Assembly: GCA_023053685.1 (NCBI GenBank)
Contig: JALIGW010000029.1
Span: forward strand, 1,239,501 to 1,303,500
Direction of reading: 5' to 3'
Origin: Diadophis punctatus similis
Lineage: Eukaryota; Chordata; Lepidosauria; Squamata; Dipsadidae
DNA: 64,000 nucleotides
Under the pieces are notes generated by a model. That model saw only the letters and a list, made by a program, of their open reading frames with translations, was not told where the DNA came from and ran no database searches. Below are positions 10,987-21,465 of this stretch, piece by piece. Both the position numbers and the translations under genes were made by a program. Numbering within the stretch: position 1 is the first letter of the stretch; every line of letters starts with the position of its first letter.

Positions 10987-11599
10987 AAGATTTATTGTGG
11001 GATGCAGGGACTCACAACTTATGACACATTTGACCCCTCCCTTGGGCTCAGCCTCCTACAGTGTATTCCTTTTTCTCTCCAATCCTTGATCCCTTTCCTC
11101 TGCTACCCTCCTGCTCCTCTCTCCCCAAACAGCTTGGAATAGGAAATGTCAAGAAAATGGCAAAGTAATCTTATGGAAAATTAATGATGCTCTCTTTGAC
11201 TCTGAGGGAGTCTTTACATTACTATTTAAATGTAAACAACAAGCTGGAGTACAGGCCATCACCATGTCAACAGTCAACTGGATTAATACAACAAGGCTAG
11301 ACAGCTTCAGCCAGCTGTAATTCTAGCAGTTTGCACAAGGTTGAAATAACAGTGAAATGATTAGGATAAATCCTAAATAAAATTGCTTTCACTCCCTTAT
11401 GGCTGCTGGTGATTCAGGTTCCTTTAAAATATCTTTGTGCTTGTTTCTCTGCTCCCCCCCCCAAAAAAAACCCCTTTACTTGTTTTAAAATAGACCCCAT
11501 CCAATTCCTGTTGTAGAATTCTGATGGTGACATGCCCTTCCCTTGCTTGATTTGGGATTTACTAATGCTGAGGATAAAGTCAACTTCCAGGGAGCTGAT
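10987..11599. other. Unassigned DNA
   Basis: No gene or family recognised. It contains a poly-C/A run near 11452-11470. Confidence 0.3.
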
Positions 11600-11604
11600 T
11601 CTGG

Positions 11605-12015
11605 TGTCAGGCCGAAGCCATTTTATTTGGGATCTTAGGCCTGCCACTCTTTATACTATTTTACTATGCATTTTCCATTGTGAGAAAATGGGAGGAGGGG
11701 TTGTATGGAGTTGCTAGTATGTAGCCATAACAAAATTCTTCCTAGAAAGCCAAGGTCGTCCTTTGTCTCTGCACCTCTGCACCTGAACGGAAAGAGATGG
11801 GTGGACTCTGTCAGCATGGCAATAGACGATTGGACAACGTGATGGACTTGTGGATGTGGGGCCAAGGACTTGAACTTTCAACTGGGTGGTGAAACCTGGG
11901 AAGCTTCAGATTCGGGTTTCACCCAGATGTGCCAACATGGCTCTATTAATAAATTGGAACTTTGAGGAATACTTTGCCTTGGACTCTGATTTTGGAACTA
12001 TTTGGAACGCTGACA
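11605..12015 (+). mobile_element. Solo LTR, 411 bp, family A
   Basis: It begins TGTCAGGCCGAAGCC and ends GGAACGCTGACA (TG...CA), and has a perfect 5-bp TSD, TCTGG, at 11600-11604 and 12016-12020. The same LTR lies on the minus strand at 55344-56182. No internal viral region adjoins it, so it is a solo LTR left by recombination. It has no coding capacity. Confidence 0.9.
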
Positions 12016-12158
12016 TCTGGAGCAGTGCAAAGACCCAATGGGGAAATGTCCTAGGCTAGTCCATTTACTGTTTTCTCTCAATAGTTTGGGCCATCACTAA
12101 CCCAATGAGTGCCTACACAATATAAAGTGTTTCGTAAGTCTAGCCAATGAGTTTAGAA

Positions 12159-12417
12159 CAGTGGTTCTCAACCTTCCTAATGCCGTGACCCGCCCCCTGC
12201 CCCCGTGCTCCCACCGCGACCCACCCCGCCACTGCGCCCCCCCGCCCAGCTGCCGCTATTTGGGTTCTTTTACCCTCTGCACATGCGCAAAGCATTCTGC
12301 GCATGTGCAGAGGGTAAAAGAACCCAAATGGCGGTGTCCGGGTGAAGTCTCCTGACCCCTGTGAAAGGGTCGTTCGACCCCCCAAAGGGGTCGCGACCCC
12401 CAGGTTGAGAACCGCTG
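12159..12417 (-). mobile_element. SPIN-like non-autonomous hAT, 259 bp
   Basis: The left end is CAGTGGTTCTCAACCTTCC and the right end, inverted, is CAGCGGTTCTCAACCTGGGG, with the 8-bp TSD GTTTAGAA at 12151-12158 and 12418-12425. The terminal 60 bases on the right (GGTCGTTCGACCCC...) match what I know of SPIN, a hAT family spread horizontally among tetrapods. The interior is not that of typical SPIN non-autonomous copies: it is a palindromic 'GGGTTCTTTTACCCTCTGC' core related to other hATs here. Confidence 0.88.
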
Positions 12418-12579
12418 GTTTAGAAGTTCTTCTCTGTCAGAGGCCACAGATGTAGTTTTCTCTCTGTTCTTTTAGTAGTTTGGGGCCAATCATGTTTAAA
12501 GGGAATTACACTTTGATGTCCCTTTGAACATTTCGCAAATGCCAAGGGAACCCTCAGGGCCTGAAACCAACACCTGGCT

Positions 12580-12632
12580 TTAGGTGAGGTGAGGTGAGGT
12601 GAGGTGTGTGTGTGTGTGTGTGTGTGTGTGCA
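12580..12632 (+). repeat. (GGTGA)n followed by (GT)n
   Basis: About four copies of GGTGA followed by roughly 13 GT dinucleotides. It is a compound microsatellite. Confidence 0.95.
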
Positions 12633-12930
12633 TGTTTGTGTGCACCATTACTTATGAATGGGATCAACCAAGCAAAGAAGGGCTGAAATCTCTACTATGA
12701 ATACCCTGCAGGAAAGAGAGCCTGTTCGGAAATGGAGGGAAACACACATAATAATTCAACTGCATCGCTTTCTTTAACTGCACCAATTTATCATTCCTCA
12801 TTCAGCTGCATTACTACCCATTGCCCAAATTGGCACCAAACATTGTTGCTAGAATTATGGCTTTTAAAGCTGGGCTTGAAGAATTACCAGAAGTAATGTT
12901 TTGAGTGCCTTCCCCCATGATCCTCTGGGG

Positions 12931-13187
12931 TAGGGGTGGGTTCTACTTACCTTCCCTACCGGTTCGCATCGCGTCAGAAGTGTACATTTTGCGCCCGTGC
13001 GCTCACTTCGCTTCACTTCGCCTCTGAATGAGGAGAGGATTCTTTGCCAGCCGCTTTCAAGGAGCGGTGACCGGAGGACCGGTTCTGGGGCGTGGGCAGC
13101 CGGCCTTCGCTGCCGGTTCGGCGAGCGGGGGCAAATTCCCACCACTGGTACGGGCAAACTGGTCCGAACCGGCGCAACCCACCACTA
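12931..13187. mobile_element. Non-autonomous hAT, GTGGGTT-TIR group, 257 bp
   Basis: The ends are TAGGGGTGGGTTCT and, inverted, TAGTGGTGGGTTGC, with the perfect 8-bp TSD CTCTGGGG at 12923-12930 and 13188-13195. The interior is CpG-rich and contains 'GCGGTGACCGGAGGACCGG', also present in the elements at 33618 and 50176 (there on the opposite strand), which defines a subgroup. No transposase. Confidence 0.92.
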
Positions 13188-13210
13188 CTCTGGGGTGAGG
13201 ATGATGGTGG

Positions 13211-13370
13211 TGATCTTTATTTATTTAGCAAATTTATATCGGTGCCCATTTCACAACCAGTGACTCTGGACAGTGTACAGCAAAGCTAAAAAACCAGTTA
13301 ATGAACGCATAAACAATTATTATTATAATTAAAAACATTAAAATATTAAAATAAAAGCCATTTTAAAATG
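13211..13370 (-). mobile_element. L2-like LINE 3' tail (antisense)
   Basis: The plus strand reads TTTATTTATTTAGCAAATTTATATCGG, then '...GACTCTGGACAGTGTACAGC'. This is the reverse complement of the widespread 'GCCGCCC.GAGTC...GGGCGG.ATATAAAT' 3' end of squamate L2-type LINEs. Compare 52129-52301 and 59864-60061. Family assignment is from memory. Confidence 0.65.
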
Positions 13371-13375
13371 AATGT

Positions 13376-13752
13376 CTCTTTCAGCAAAGAGCAACAACAG
13401 AAGTGAACTATTTTTATTATGTTCTTGGTTGGAGGCAAATTAGCAGCAATTGGGAGCTTAAGATGAGCTTTTGGCTAGTCCAAAATCTCAGATCTAGTAA
13501 AGTAGCCCAAAATCTCAGAACCCACCTTTAAGAATATGGCCAGCTGAATATTTTTTTCTATTACACCATAGAGAGAGACAGGAAAAACTGCCTCTGCTGG
13601 CAAGCCATGATTAGTCCTGGGTATCCAGAGCAGAAGCCCATCAACGTGTTTGTGTGTGTGTGGTCGTTGCGTATGCATGGGACGTCAGCACCGGCGGTTT
13701 CCCAGCCGCCTCTCAGCTGGGTGACAGTGGTGGGCCCAGGAGCACGCCGAGA
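13376..13752. other. Unassigned DNA upstream of a possible first exon
   Basis: No repeat recognised. The last 80 bases are GC-rich, with GACGTCA at 13681-13687, a CRE-like site, and could be a promoter for the segment that follows. Confidence 0.3.
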
Positions 13753-13754
13753 AG

Positions 13755-13808
13755 ATGGCGGCGAGCCCGGAAGCAGACAGCCAGCGACGAAGCCTCCTAG
13801 ACACCGGG
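13755..13808 (+). CDS. Possible first coding exon of an unidentified gene
   Basis: ATGGCGGCG lies in an AAGATGGCGGC context, a YY1-type element often found over the start codon of housekeeping genes. It opens an 18-codon frame reading MAASPEADSQRRSLLDTG and is followed by GGGTATGT, a plausible splice donor. The 70 bases upstream are GC-rich. I do not recognise the protein and see no second exon. It could equally be chance or a fragment carried by a repeat, although no TIR pair was found around it. Confidence 0.22.
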
Positions 13809-15625
13809 TATGTGGGCTGCAGGCGCATTACTCGCTCACCATCCCCGCCGGAATGACAGCCCTGACAGGGCAGGGCTGACACAGAGTTTACCAACATCCA
13901 ATGATAACTATTCTCAAAAGCACATCCCATTTTCATGCCATTTTGGGAGGCTACGGAGACCGTGTGAAAACGGATTGTGTTCTCACCCGGCCTCTGGACC
14001 CCCTGGAAGTCACAAGAGAGGGCCATGCTCTCACGTGGCCTCTGGACCCTCCAAAATGAATTTGTTTTATTCATATTTTGTTTTTGTATTTATTTGGTTT
14101 TTTTCTGTAGTACATAACAGCATAAAGGATTGTACTGTATTTTTTTGTTAATGAATGAATATGTAAATAATTTTTTCTCTTTTGTTTGGGGGTGGGTGGG
14201 GGGAGAGTAATACGCCAGCAGAGTCAAGTTAGGGATTTTCTGAGTGTTTGACACACCGAGACCAAAAGGCTCCCCACCACAGATTTAGAGTGTACAGATT
14301 ATGGGAACTGAGTCACAGGTCCCCGAGAGCCTTTTGAAAGGCTTTTTTCCACGTCCTGTGACTCCTTGCTGGGAGTGGAGACAACCGCCGTACAAGCTGA
14401 AGCCGGAAGCCCTTATGGCTGGAGGTTGCAGCATGCTCAGTGGCTTGGAGCTCTGTACAGGAAGGGCCTTAATTCAGTGTGACAGCTCCACTCATTGCAA
14501 TAATGAGAACAAAGTGAGGCTGCTGAGCGGCACCGCACGCAGGTGCCAGCCGACCAGCGTTCATCACTTTTGAGGATTACAGTGACAAACAAAGCCTGGT
14601 GTGAGGTGTGTATGTGTACGAAAGAGAGGTTACCAGCAGGGAGAGGTTTCCGGCAATCGGAGCCAAAGGCAGCAGCAGTCATTCTCTAAATACGGTGGTT
14701 CTTGAACCAGAATACTTGGGGTAGCACCAGCTGCCAAAATACAGCTACGGGGATTCTGGTAAATTTACCTCCTGGATCTGCTTCCACTGGCACCGTGAAA
14801 AGAGGAAACGTGCCATCTGACCCAACACATGGCGTATTTGAGGCTGCCACTTTAGCCTTGACCCGGACTCACTTGAGCATGTCCCAAACCTGTCGATGCC
14901 CCAGCCAAAGCTAGCCACGCATGTGAGCACCACCTGCTTCACAGCATTCATTTAGGCATGTTTTCTGGAGAGAGGTGCAAGCATGTTTGCCAGCACGGTG
15001 AAGTAACTGCCAAATCCGAAGGAAAAGGGCACAGCTAGCCTTATATTGCCAAATGTACCCTATGGGGGTACATTGTAGCAGGGAGAAGCACGAAAGAATT
15101 CTTCTGAATTTCCCAGGCCTGAAGTAATATACAGCTGTAGATTCTGCCGCCAAGAGAGAGGTTAGCAACCAGAGGTATTTAAAGCCATTTTTCTTCTCTG
15201 ACACTTCTCTGCAACCCTCTTCCACGCTGGCTTCTAAGAGCTTCTGAGAACAGCGGCCAGGATGGGTTGAAGGATTCCAAGTTTGCAGTATGTCATCACT
15301 GAGAAGAAGGAGTTCCCCCTGCCTCTCCTACCTCCGAATGCCCCGAGTCAATGAGGCGAGGATTATGAGCCATAAAGCTAGCGATCAATGGATGCTGGTG
15401 GGAATTTTTCCAGTGAATAAAGCTGGTAAATGGGAGGAGGAGAAGGACTGAGGAAGGGGGAAAGGAAGCTACAAGACATAGGATACAGGATTGGGTTGAG
15501 GAGAATGGAACTTGGAAAGATCTTTCAGGCTGAGTCCCGGTTCAGTGCCTGTATCTGGGCGCAAAACCAGAATGCTTGCCCTTTTCGGGATGGTCTGGTA
15601 TTTCAAATTGAGGACAGGTACCTTG
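13809..15625. other. Largely unrepeated DNA
   Basis: About 1.8 kb with no repeat family that I recognise and no convincing coding frame (the longest is a 129-aa chance frame on the minus strand). It is the longest candidate for single-copy sequence in the first third of the window. It contains 'GGTTTTTTTCTGTAG'-like text near 14095-14110, but I do not claim an acceptor. Confidence 0.35.
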
Positions 15626-15633
15626 GCCTACTA

Positions 15634-15768
15634 CAGTGTTTCTCAACCTTGGCAGTTTGAAGATGTGTGGACTTCAGCTCCCAGAATTCCCCAGCCAGCG
15701 TTGCTGGCTGTGGAATTCTGAGAGCTGAAGTCCACACATCTTCAAACTGCCAAGGTTGAGAAACACTG
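15634..15768. mobile_element. Palindromic hAT MITE, 135 bp, CAGTGTTTCTCAACC ends
   Basis: The ends CAGTGTTTCTCAACCTTGGC and GCCAAGGTTGAGAAACACTG are perfect inverted repeats that continue almost to the centre. An 8-bp TSD, GCCTACTA, lies at 15626-15633 and 15769-15776. The interior has the motif GACTTCAGCTCCCAGAATTC in both orientations. There is no coding capacity. Confidence 0.95.
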
Positions 15769-15926
15769 GCCTACTAGAAACCTGATGCATACAATACAGA
15801 TCTCTTTGAAACCATTTTTGAAGGCTATGAGGATCACTTAGATTTGGAAATCACAAATAATCTCACAAAATGGCCATCATGGGGGCTAGCATATTCACAA
15901 AATGGTTATTACAGTGATAGGTATAC

Positions 15927-16216
15927 CAGTGGTGGGATTCAATTTTTTTTACTACCGGTTCTGTGGGGGTGGCTTGGTGGCCGTGGCTTGGTGGACATAG
16001 CAGGGGAAGGATACTATAAAATCTCCATTCCCTCCCCACTCCAGGGGAAGGTTACTGCAAAATCCCCATTTCCTCCTGATCAGCTGGGACTCGGGAGGCA
16101 GAGAATAGATGGGGGCGGGGCCAGTCAGGGGTGGTATTTACCGGTTCTCTGAACTACTTACAATTTCCGCTACAGGTTCTCCAGAACTGGTCAGAACCTG
16201 CTGAATCCCACCTCTG
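15927..16216. mobile_element. hAT, GTGGGTT-TIR group, degenerate
   Basis: It starts CAGTGGTGGGATTCAA and ends TGAATCCCACCTCTG. The flanks (AGGTATAC, GGTGTAGC) no longer match well as a TSD. The interior has two copies of CAGGGGAAGG.TACT-type text. It is likely an older member of the group. Confidence 0.75.
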
Positions 16217-17312
16217 GGTGTAGCCTGACATAGGATACTTATTACTCTCTCCACCTAACCATTTTGATTATATGCCATCAAATTTGTGTCAACTCTTAGT
16301 GGCCACACACTGTGAATACGTTTTCTCCATGATAATCTGTTCTGAACTTGGCTTTCCAACAATGTAACCATCACCACTGTAACTGAATCCGTCCACCTTG
16401 CTGCTGGTCTTCCTCTTCTTTTCTTTCCTTTTACCTTTTTCAATATTAGATCTTCTCCAGAGAGGTAGACCTTTGCATAAGGTGTCTAAAATATGATAAT
16501 TTGAGCCTGACTATTTGCACCTTGGGTAAGAATTCTGGGTTAATTTGTTCAGTGCTCCATTTTTTAGTTTTGTTTTCTTGGCTGTGAATGCTATTCTCAG
16601 ATGTCATCTCCAATACCAGCGTTCAAAAATGTTAATACTTTTCCCATCCTGTTTCTTCAAAGGTTGGGAAAATGTTTCTTCTTTCACTTCCATAGCGTAT
16701 CAGAGGGAGCACCATTGCTTATGGTATTCTGATCCATGTAGGTATCAACACATTGTGTCATCTGAGTATCTTTTCCAAGGCCTTCATGGATGCTCTACCA
16801 AGTGCTAGTCTGTGGCATATTTCTTGACTGTTTGTTTCTTTGCTGTTGGTGGTTTATTCTAAAAGGCAGAAGCATCTCCCACTTTGATGTCTTCGGTGTC
16901 AGTTTTAAGACTGGTTGTTGTACCTGTTACAATTAGTTTGGTCTTCTTAATATTTAATTGTGGTTGCATTTTTTCACTGTGCTTCTTGACTTCTACTAAA
17001 TGCAAATCCTTTGCATTTTCAGCTATCAGAATAACGTCATCAGCATAACATAAGTTATTAATATGTCTTCCTCCAAATTTAAACCCATTCCAGCTTCCCC
17101 AGACACACATTCAGCATTTGTTTTGTGCGTGTGTGTGTCAGTTCGAGTCAATTTTTTTGACTCCTGGTGGCTGCCTGGACTAGTTGCCTGCAGTTTTCTA
17201 AGCAAGATTTATCAGAAGTTGTTTGCTATTGTTTACTTCCTAGGACTGGTTCCTCCGGCTTCATTTATTTTATTGATTTAATTGTATCCTGCCTTAATTA
17301 TTTTTGCAAATA

Positions 17313-17953
17313 CCGTATTTTTCGGAGTATAAGACGCACCTAGATTTTAGAGGAGGAAAACAAGGAAAAAAGTATTCTGAACCAAATGGTGTAGTAATAT
17401 ATTATTTAATAAAATACCAGTGTAGTAGAATACTTTTTACAACCATGTACACTTTTTACAAACTTCAAACTTGACAGCTTTAAGACTTGTGGACTTCAAC
17501 TCCCAGAATTCCTCCTCCAGTCATGCTAGCTCAGGAATGGGAATTGAAGTCCACAAGTTTTAAACTTGCCAAGTTTGAAGACCCTTGCACCCCTAACCCC
17601 TAACCCAGGGGTCTTCAAACTTGACAGCTTTAAGACTAGTGGACTCCAACTCCCAGAATTCCTCCTCCAGTCATGCTAGATGGGGTAATTAGAAGGCAAA
17701 ACCACCCCAGTTTTTGCGAAAAATGGCCATTTTTCACTCTTTTTTTGCAAAAACAGGGCATGCAGAGGGTTTGGGAAGCCTGCAGATCACTCCTAGAGGG
17801 TGGGGGAAGACAAAAACGCCCCCATTTTTTCCAAAAATGGCCCGTTTTTCACAAAAATGGGGTGCAAGAGCGGGGCTTCGGGAGGCCAAAAATGGCTGTA
17901 TTCGGTGTATAAGAATATACAAAAAGGTGCGTCTTATACTCCGAAAAATACGG
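17313..17953. mobile_element. Tc1/mariner-like MITE with CCGTATTTTTCGG ends
   Basis: The left end CCGTATTTTTCGGAGTATAA and the right end TTATACTCCGAAAAATACGG are perfect inverted repeats flanked by TA (17311-17312, 17954-17955). It carries one palindromic hAT MITE (17463-17587) and half of another (from 17606). The interior also has 'AAAAATGGCC' motifs in inverted orientation. A related copy lies at 22666-23036. Confidence 0.93.
17463..17587. mobile_element. Palindromic hAT MITE nested in the Tc1-like MITE
   Basis: CTTCAAACTTGACAGCTTTA pairs with TAAACTTGCCAAGTTTGAAG, with the 'GACTTCAACTCCCAGAATTC' motif inside. A second, half copy starts CAGGGGTCTTCAAACTTGAC at 17606 and stops near 17682. 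Confidence 0.85.
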
Positions 17954-18423
17954 TAACTCAGGACAGCGAACTTATCCAATGCAACCTCCTGTTTTTCCCA
18001 CAACAACAACCCTGTGAGGTGAGTTGGGCTAAGAGTGAGTGACTGGCCCAAGGTCACCCAGCTGGCTTTCATGGCTGAGGTAGAACTAGAACTCACAGTC
18101 TCTTGCTTTGTAGGTTGGTGCCTTGACCACTAGACCAAACTGGCTCTACATTCAACATATAGAATGAATAAGTAAGGGGAGAGTATATAGCCTTGACTCA
18201 CTCCTTTGACAATCTGGAACTTGTCTGTATTGCCATGTTCTGACTGCATTGTGGCTTCCAGACATGTTTATAGGTTTCTTATGAGGACAATGAGTTATTC
18301 TGGGGTTCTTATTTTTCTAACACATTATGTGGCTCGATATGATTGACAGAATTTAAGGCCTTTCTACAATCAATGAAGAACATGCTTCTTTTGGGTATCT
18401 TTTTGGCTTTCTCAATTACCCAG

Positions 18424-18998
18424 TGTTGTAAGGAATATCCTTCTGGGTTCAGTTCCAAGTGGGGGAAAAGACACTGGATTCATGGAAGTTGCTTGGAAAG
18501 AAGGTTTAATGGTGGACAGGAGCACATGGCATAAGCCTCTGTACAGAAAAGGTAGATCACATGCTTCCAGGTGTGGGTGAAGAGAAAAAAAGGGAAGGGA
18601 AGATGCTGAGTCCCTTGGTTTTATAACCTCTGTTGGGTCCCACCCCTTAGTTTCCTGTTCCTGTGTATATAATGCACTGATTGGTGGTCAGTCTCCCAGG
18701 AGGCCATGCAGTGGCAACTCTATAGGGTTTTGTCTGTCCCAGGCTTGGCTGAATGAAAGGGCCTTGGGCAAATCCTAATATGGCTATGACTGAAGGAGAT
18801 AAATCTTTGTTATGTAGAAGACTGCTCCAGGCTAGGTGGGAGGAATGTGGCAAGGGTGGGGGCAGGGAGATGCAGGAAGCTGCTTTGTATTTAAAACGTT
18901 TCTCCTTTCCTCATTCAGGGAAACATATTCTTTCCTTTTTCAATGTTTCCTAAGATATTTCATTTTTTCTAGGAGGGGGTGGGTGCTAACTTCCTACA
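18424..18998 (-). mobile_element. Solo LTR, family B, inserted in Bov-B
   Basis: The 575-bp block starts TGTTGTAAGGAATATCC and ends AACTTCCTACA. It is flanked by a 4-bp CCAG repeat (18420-18423, 18999-19002) and sits exactly between two consecutive pieces of the Bov-B reverse-transcriptase frame. A homologous block lies at 56671-57295. Orientation is uncertain; minus is inferred from end composition. It is non-coding. Confidence 0.8.
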
Positions 18999-19210
18999 CC
19001 AGCTTGCATGGGCAATAATATTTCATGTTCCACAGCCTTTTCTAAAGCCAGCTTGAGCATCTGGCATGTCTTTTTTCCACCTAGGGCTCTAATCTTTGTT
19101 GGGCGGTCCTAAACTGAGCATTGTCATGTTGATATTTTTCCCAACATAGCACAGGTCTGAAAGTACCATCCATTTTCTAAGAATTCTTATGGGTCGAAAG
19201 GCATTGTTAA

Positions 19211-19962
19211 AAAATAAAGATTCTAAAAACCAGCACTTTGCATATGCGAGTTTCCTTTTTAAAAACAAATACCAACTATAGTTGGAAAAGGGCAGGGAAC
19301 CTAGCAGGTACCAATATCCATGACCACATTAATATCTACCAACAGCATGTGGCCTTTCCCAGCTTTGGAACATATCCCCGAGATCTCTTTGGAGTAGCTT
19401 CCTACAGAAGGTCATTGTGTTTGGTTTCTGTGTCTAGTAGATAAGCAGGCATCTCAGGAGAAAAAAAATTTCAGTGAGGCATAGAGATTCTCAGCACCTG
19501 CCAGGAGGTTAATGCAAAAGAACTTAGTAAACTTCATGGCTCATTGCTTTGTAGAAACAGGGTTTGTAATGGAGTAGAAATATATGTTGGCCTACACAGA
19601 ACTAATTGTTCAACAACCATTATTCAACCCCATGTTTGCTAGCTTGAGTTGAGTCTGTTTTCACTTTCCCTTCTAGTGTGACAACTCCCTTTCATTTACC
19701 CAGATCTAGGTTGCCTCTCTTACTTCAGAAGATATTCAGAAACAAAACTATTTTCCCTCCCTTGGATGTTAAGGCAAGATGCTTGAATCACAGGGGAGTT
19801 CTTTTAAGGTGTTCGCTAGGCCTACATTTCTTCTCTAGAAAAGACAGTAGTATATGTTGGCATGTTTTAAGGAGAAAACTCAGGAGAAAAATAAAAACAT
19901 TAGAAACAGAATCATCTAAAGGTTACAAGTTTATCTCAGTCCCCCACTGTTATACTAGACCA
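19211..19962. other. Unassigned DNA
   Basis: No gene or repeat recognised. The longest frame (112 aa, 19678-20016) has no known motif and runs into the next hAT. Confidence 0.3.
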
Positions 19963-19970
19963 GGGGTCGG

Positions 19971-20301
19971 CAACCTTAAACACTCAGAGAGCCATTTGGA
20001 ACCATTTCCCACATAAAAGAAAACACCGGGAGCCACAAAATTCTTCCCGTGCCTGACTATTTCCTGAGCAGCCACAAAACTAGCATATATAGTTGAATTA
20101 AAGATTCTGTTTTCTTCAGAAACTTTTCTTTTCTTGAATTTATCCATGGTTGGCCTACCGGGGGGTCGAAAAGCTTAATAAATTGCACTTGGTGGGTGTT
20201 GCACATTGGCAGTTGTGACAGATATTGTGAGCGACAGGGAGCTGCAGCAGAGGGATGAAAGAGCCACATGTGGCTCCAGAGCCACAGGTTGCTGACCCCT
20301 G
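19971..20301. mobile_element. Non-autonomous hAT, CAGGGGTCGGCAACC ends, 331 bp
   Basis: CAGGGGTCGGCAACCTTAAA on the left and GGTTGCTGACCCCTG on the right are inverted repeats with the perfect 8-bp TSD TACTAGAC (19963-19970, 20302-20309). The 'AGAGCCATTTGGAACC' and 'GAGCCACATGTGGCTCCAGA' phrases are typical of a Charlie-like hAT known from many amniotes. No transposase. Confidence 0.94.
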
Positions 20302-20309
20302 TACTAGAC

Positions 20310-20875
20310 AATATGATACTCCATGCTTAATTAGAGCCAACAAAAATAAACTATAAATTTATAAGGATAATGAAAACAGTTAGATGAGGTGTGGGGGATG
20401 GAATAGTTAGTGTGTCAAAATGAAATTTAAATACATTATTTGTCTATTCTCAGTGCATACAATGCAAACAACACCAATAAATAGTTTCTGGTGTCCCAAA
20501 CAGTGGTAAAGGTTCACATCCCACCCCCAACACTTTGGCTTTCAAGTATCTTGTGATTTATACAAGCTATAAAAAGAAAATACAATAAACTACTCTAAAA
20601 ACTGCCTGCATCGTTCAGTTTCCTTGCCCCTTCCTTCTGAGTTTGGCAAATTGATTCTACAGTTTTCTCTGGGCAAATTCCCCAGTCAGACCCATCATCA
20701 AATTTCTTACCTAAGCTTTACAGAAATTCAGCTTGTAGCTTGGCGCATGGTAAAGGTATTGATCGTCACCTTCACATTTTTGTGATGTTGAGCATTGTAT
20801 TAGATAGAAGAACTCTTGTTTTAGTCAATCATGACAGTTCCAGCAAGGGATGGGGTAGCCACTTTGTCAGCTGAA
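20310..20875. other. Unassigned AT-rich DNA
   Basis: No gene or repeat family recognised. Confidence 0.3.
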
Positions 20876-20935
20876 GCAACAAACAAACAAACAAACAAAC
20901 AAACAAACAAACAAACAAACAAACAAACAAACAAA
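20876..20935 (+). repeat. (AAAC)n microsatellite
   Basis: About 14 perfect copies of the tetranucleotide. Confidence 0.97.
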
Positions 20936-21329
20936 TAGACTTAAAAGCTAACAGATTTATTGCTGTGAGCCAACTTTATGTTTAAAGCTAAAGATTAGAA
21001 GACAATGACTAGAATTAAAACTCTTAAGGTTTGACACTGCCTTTCCCTATTTTATCTTTCTTACATATTTGTCTTATATGCCCCCCCAATCAGCACTTAT
21101 GTATCTTATTTTCATAAGTTAGGTTTAAAAGGTAAAGTGTTAGAAAATATACAAATCAGGAACAATACAACATAAGAGTAGAAATCAAACTTTAATGCCA
21201 GAGATCTTTAATATAATTTAGTTTCATCCAACTCCCAGGTTATGAGGTAGGATAGATCAGTCTTTTCTGCCTTAAGCAGTGCTTTTTTCTCTTAAACCAA
21301 ACAGAGGAAAGGATAGTCAGACTTCAGGG
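20936..21329. other. Unassigned AT-rich DNA
   Basis: Nothing recognisable is seen in it. Confidence 0.3.
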
Positions 21330-21465
21330 CAGGGGTGGGTTCCTCCCAGTTCGGACCGGTTCACCCAAACTGGTAGCAACCCGCTGGTGATGTCACAATG
21401 ACATTATGGACCCGGTTCGGTCGGTGCCGGTCCGTGGGCGCCATCTTTTTTTTTTATTTTGATAT
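21330..21465 (+). mobile_element. hAT fragment, GTGGGTT-TIR group, left part only
   Basis: It starts CAGGGGTGGGTTCCTCCC and continues 'GGACCGGTTC' and 'GGCGCCATCTTTTTTT', then breaks off where L2 sequence begins. The right terminus is absent. It belongs to the subgroup of 24146, 25663 and 33091. Confidence 0.8.

Larger units (their letters stand above)
17255..18150 (-). mobile_element. CORE-SINE (MIR-like), split by a MITE
   Basis: Reading the minus strand gives 'CCAGCTGGGTGACCTTGGGC' and 'CAGTCACTCACTCTTAG', the CORE domain of MIR-type SINEs. This is followed by 'CTCACAGGGTTGTTGTTG' and a T/A-rich LINE-like tail at about 17262-17312. The tail is separated from the body by the Tc1-like MITE at 17313-17953. 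It is inserted in Bov-B. Confidence 0.8.
16235..19210 (-). pseudogene. Bov-B LINE (RTE clade), interrupted and decayed
   Basis: Minus-strand reading gives, from right to left, 'DAQAGFRKG', 'WVIEKAKKIPKRSMFFIDC', 'VKGVSQGYILSP'-like text, then 'GFKFGGRHINNLCYADDVIL' (16859-17110, catalytic YADD intact) with 'LNIKKTKLIV', and lastly the basic 'GKKRRGRPAARWTDSV' segment (16255-16443). This order matches the Bov-B reverse transcriptase and its C-terminal tail. It is broken by a CORE-SINE (about 17255-18150) and a solo LTR (18424-18998), plus stops and indels. Bov-B supplies the 3' tail of the Sauria SINEs seen elsewhere in the window. Confidence 0.9.

Noticed and set aside
17586..17606. Interstitial telomere-like CCCCTAACCCCTAACCC
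   Set aside because: Only two imperfect units, located between two hAT MITEs; no vertebrate TTAGGG array.
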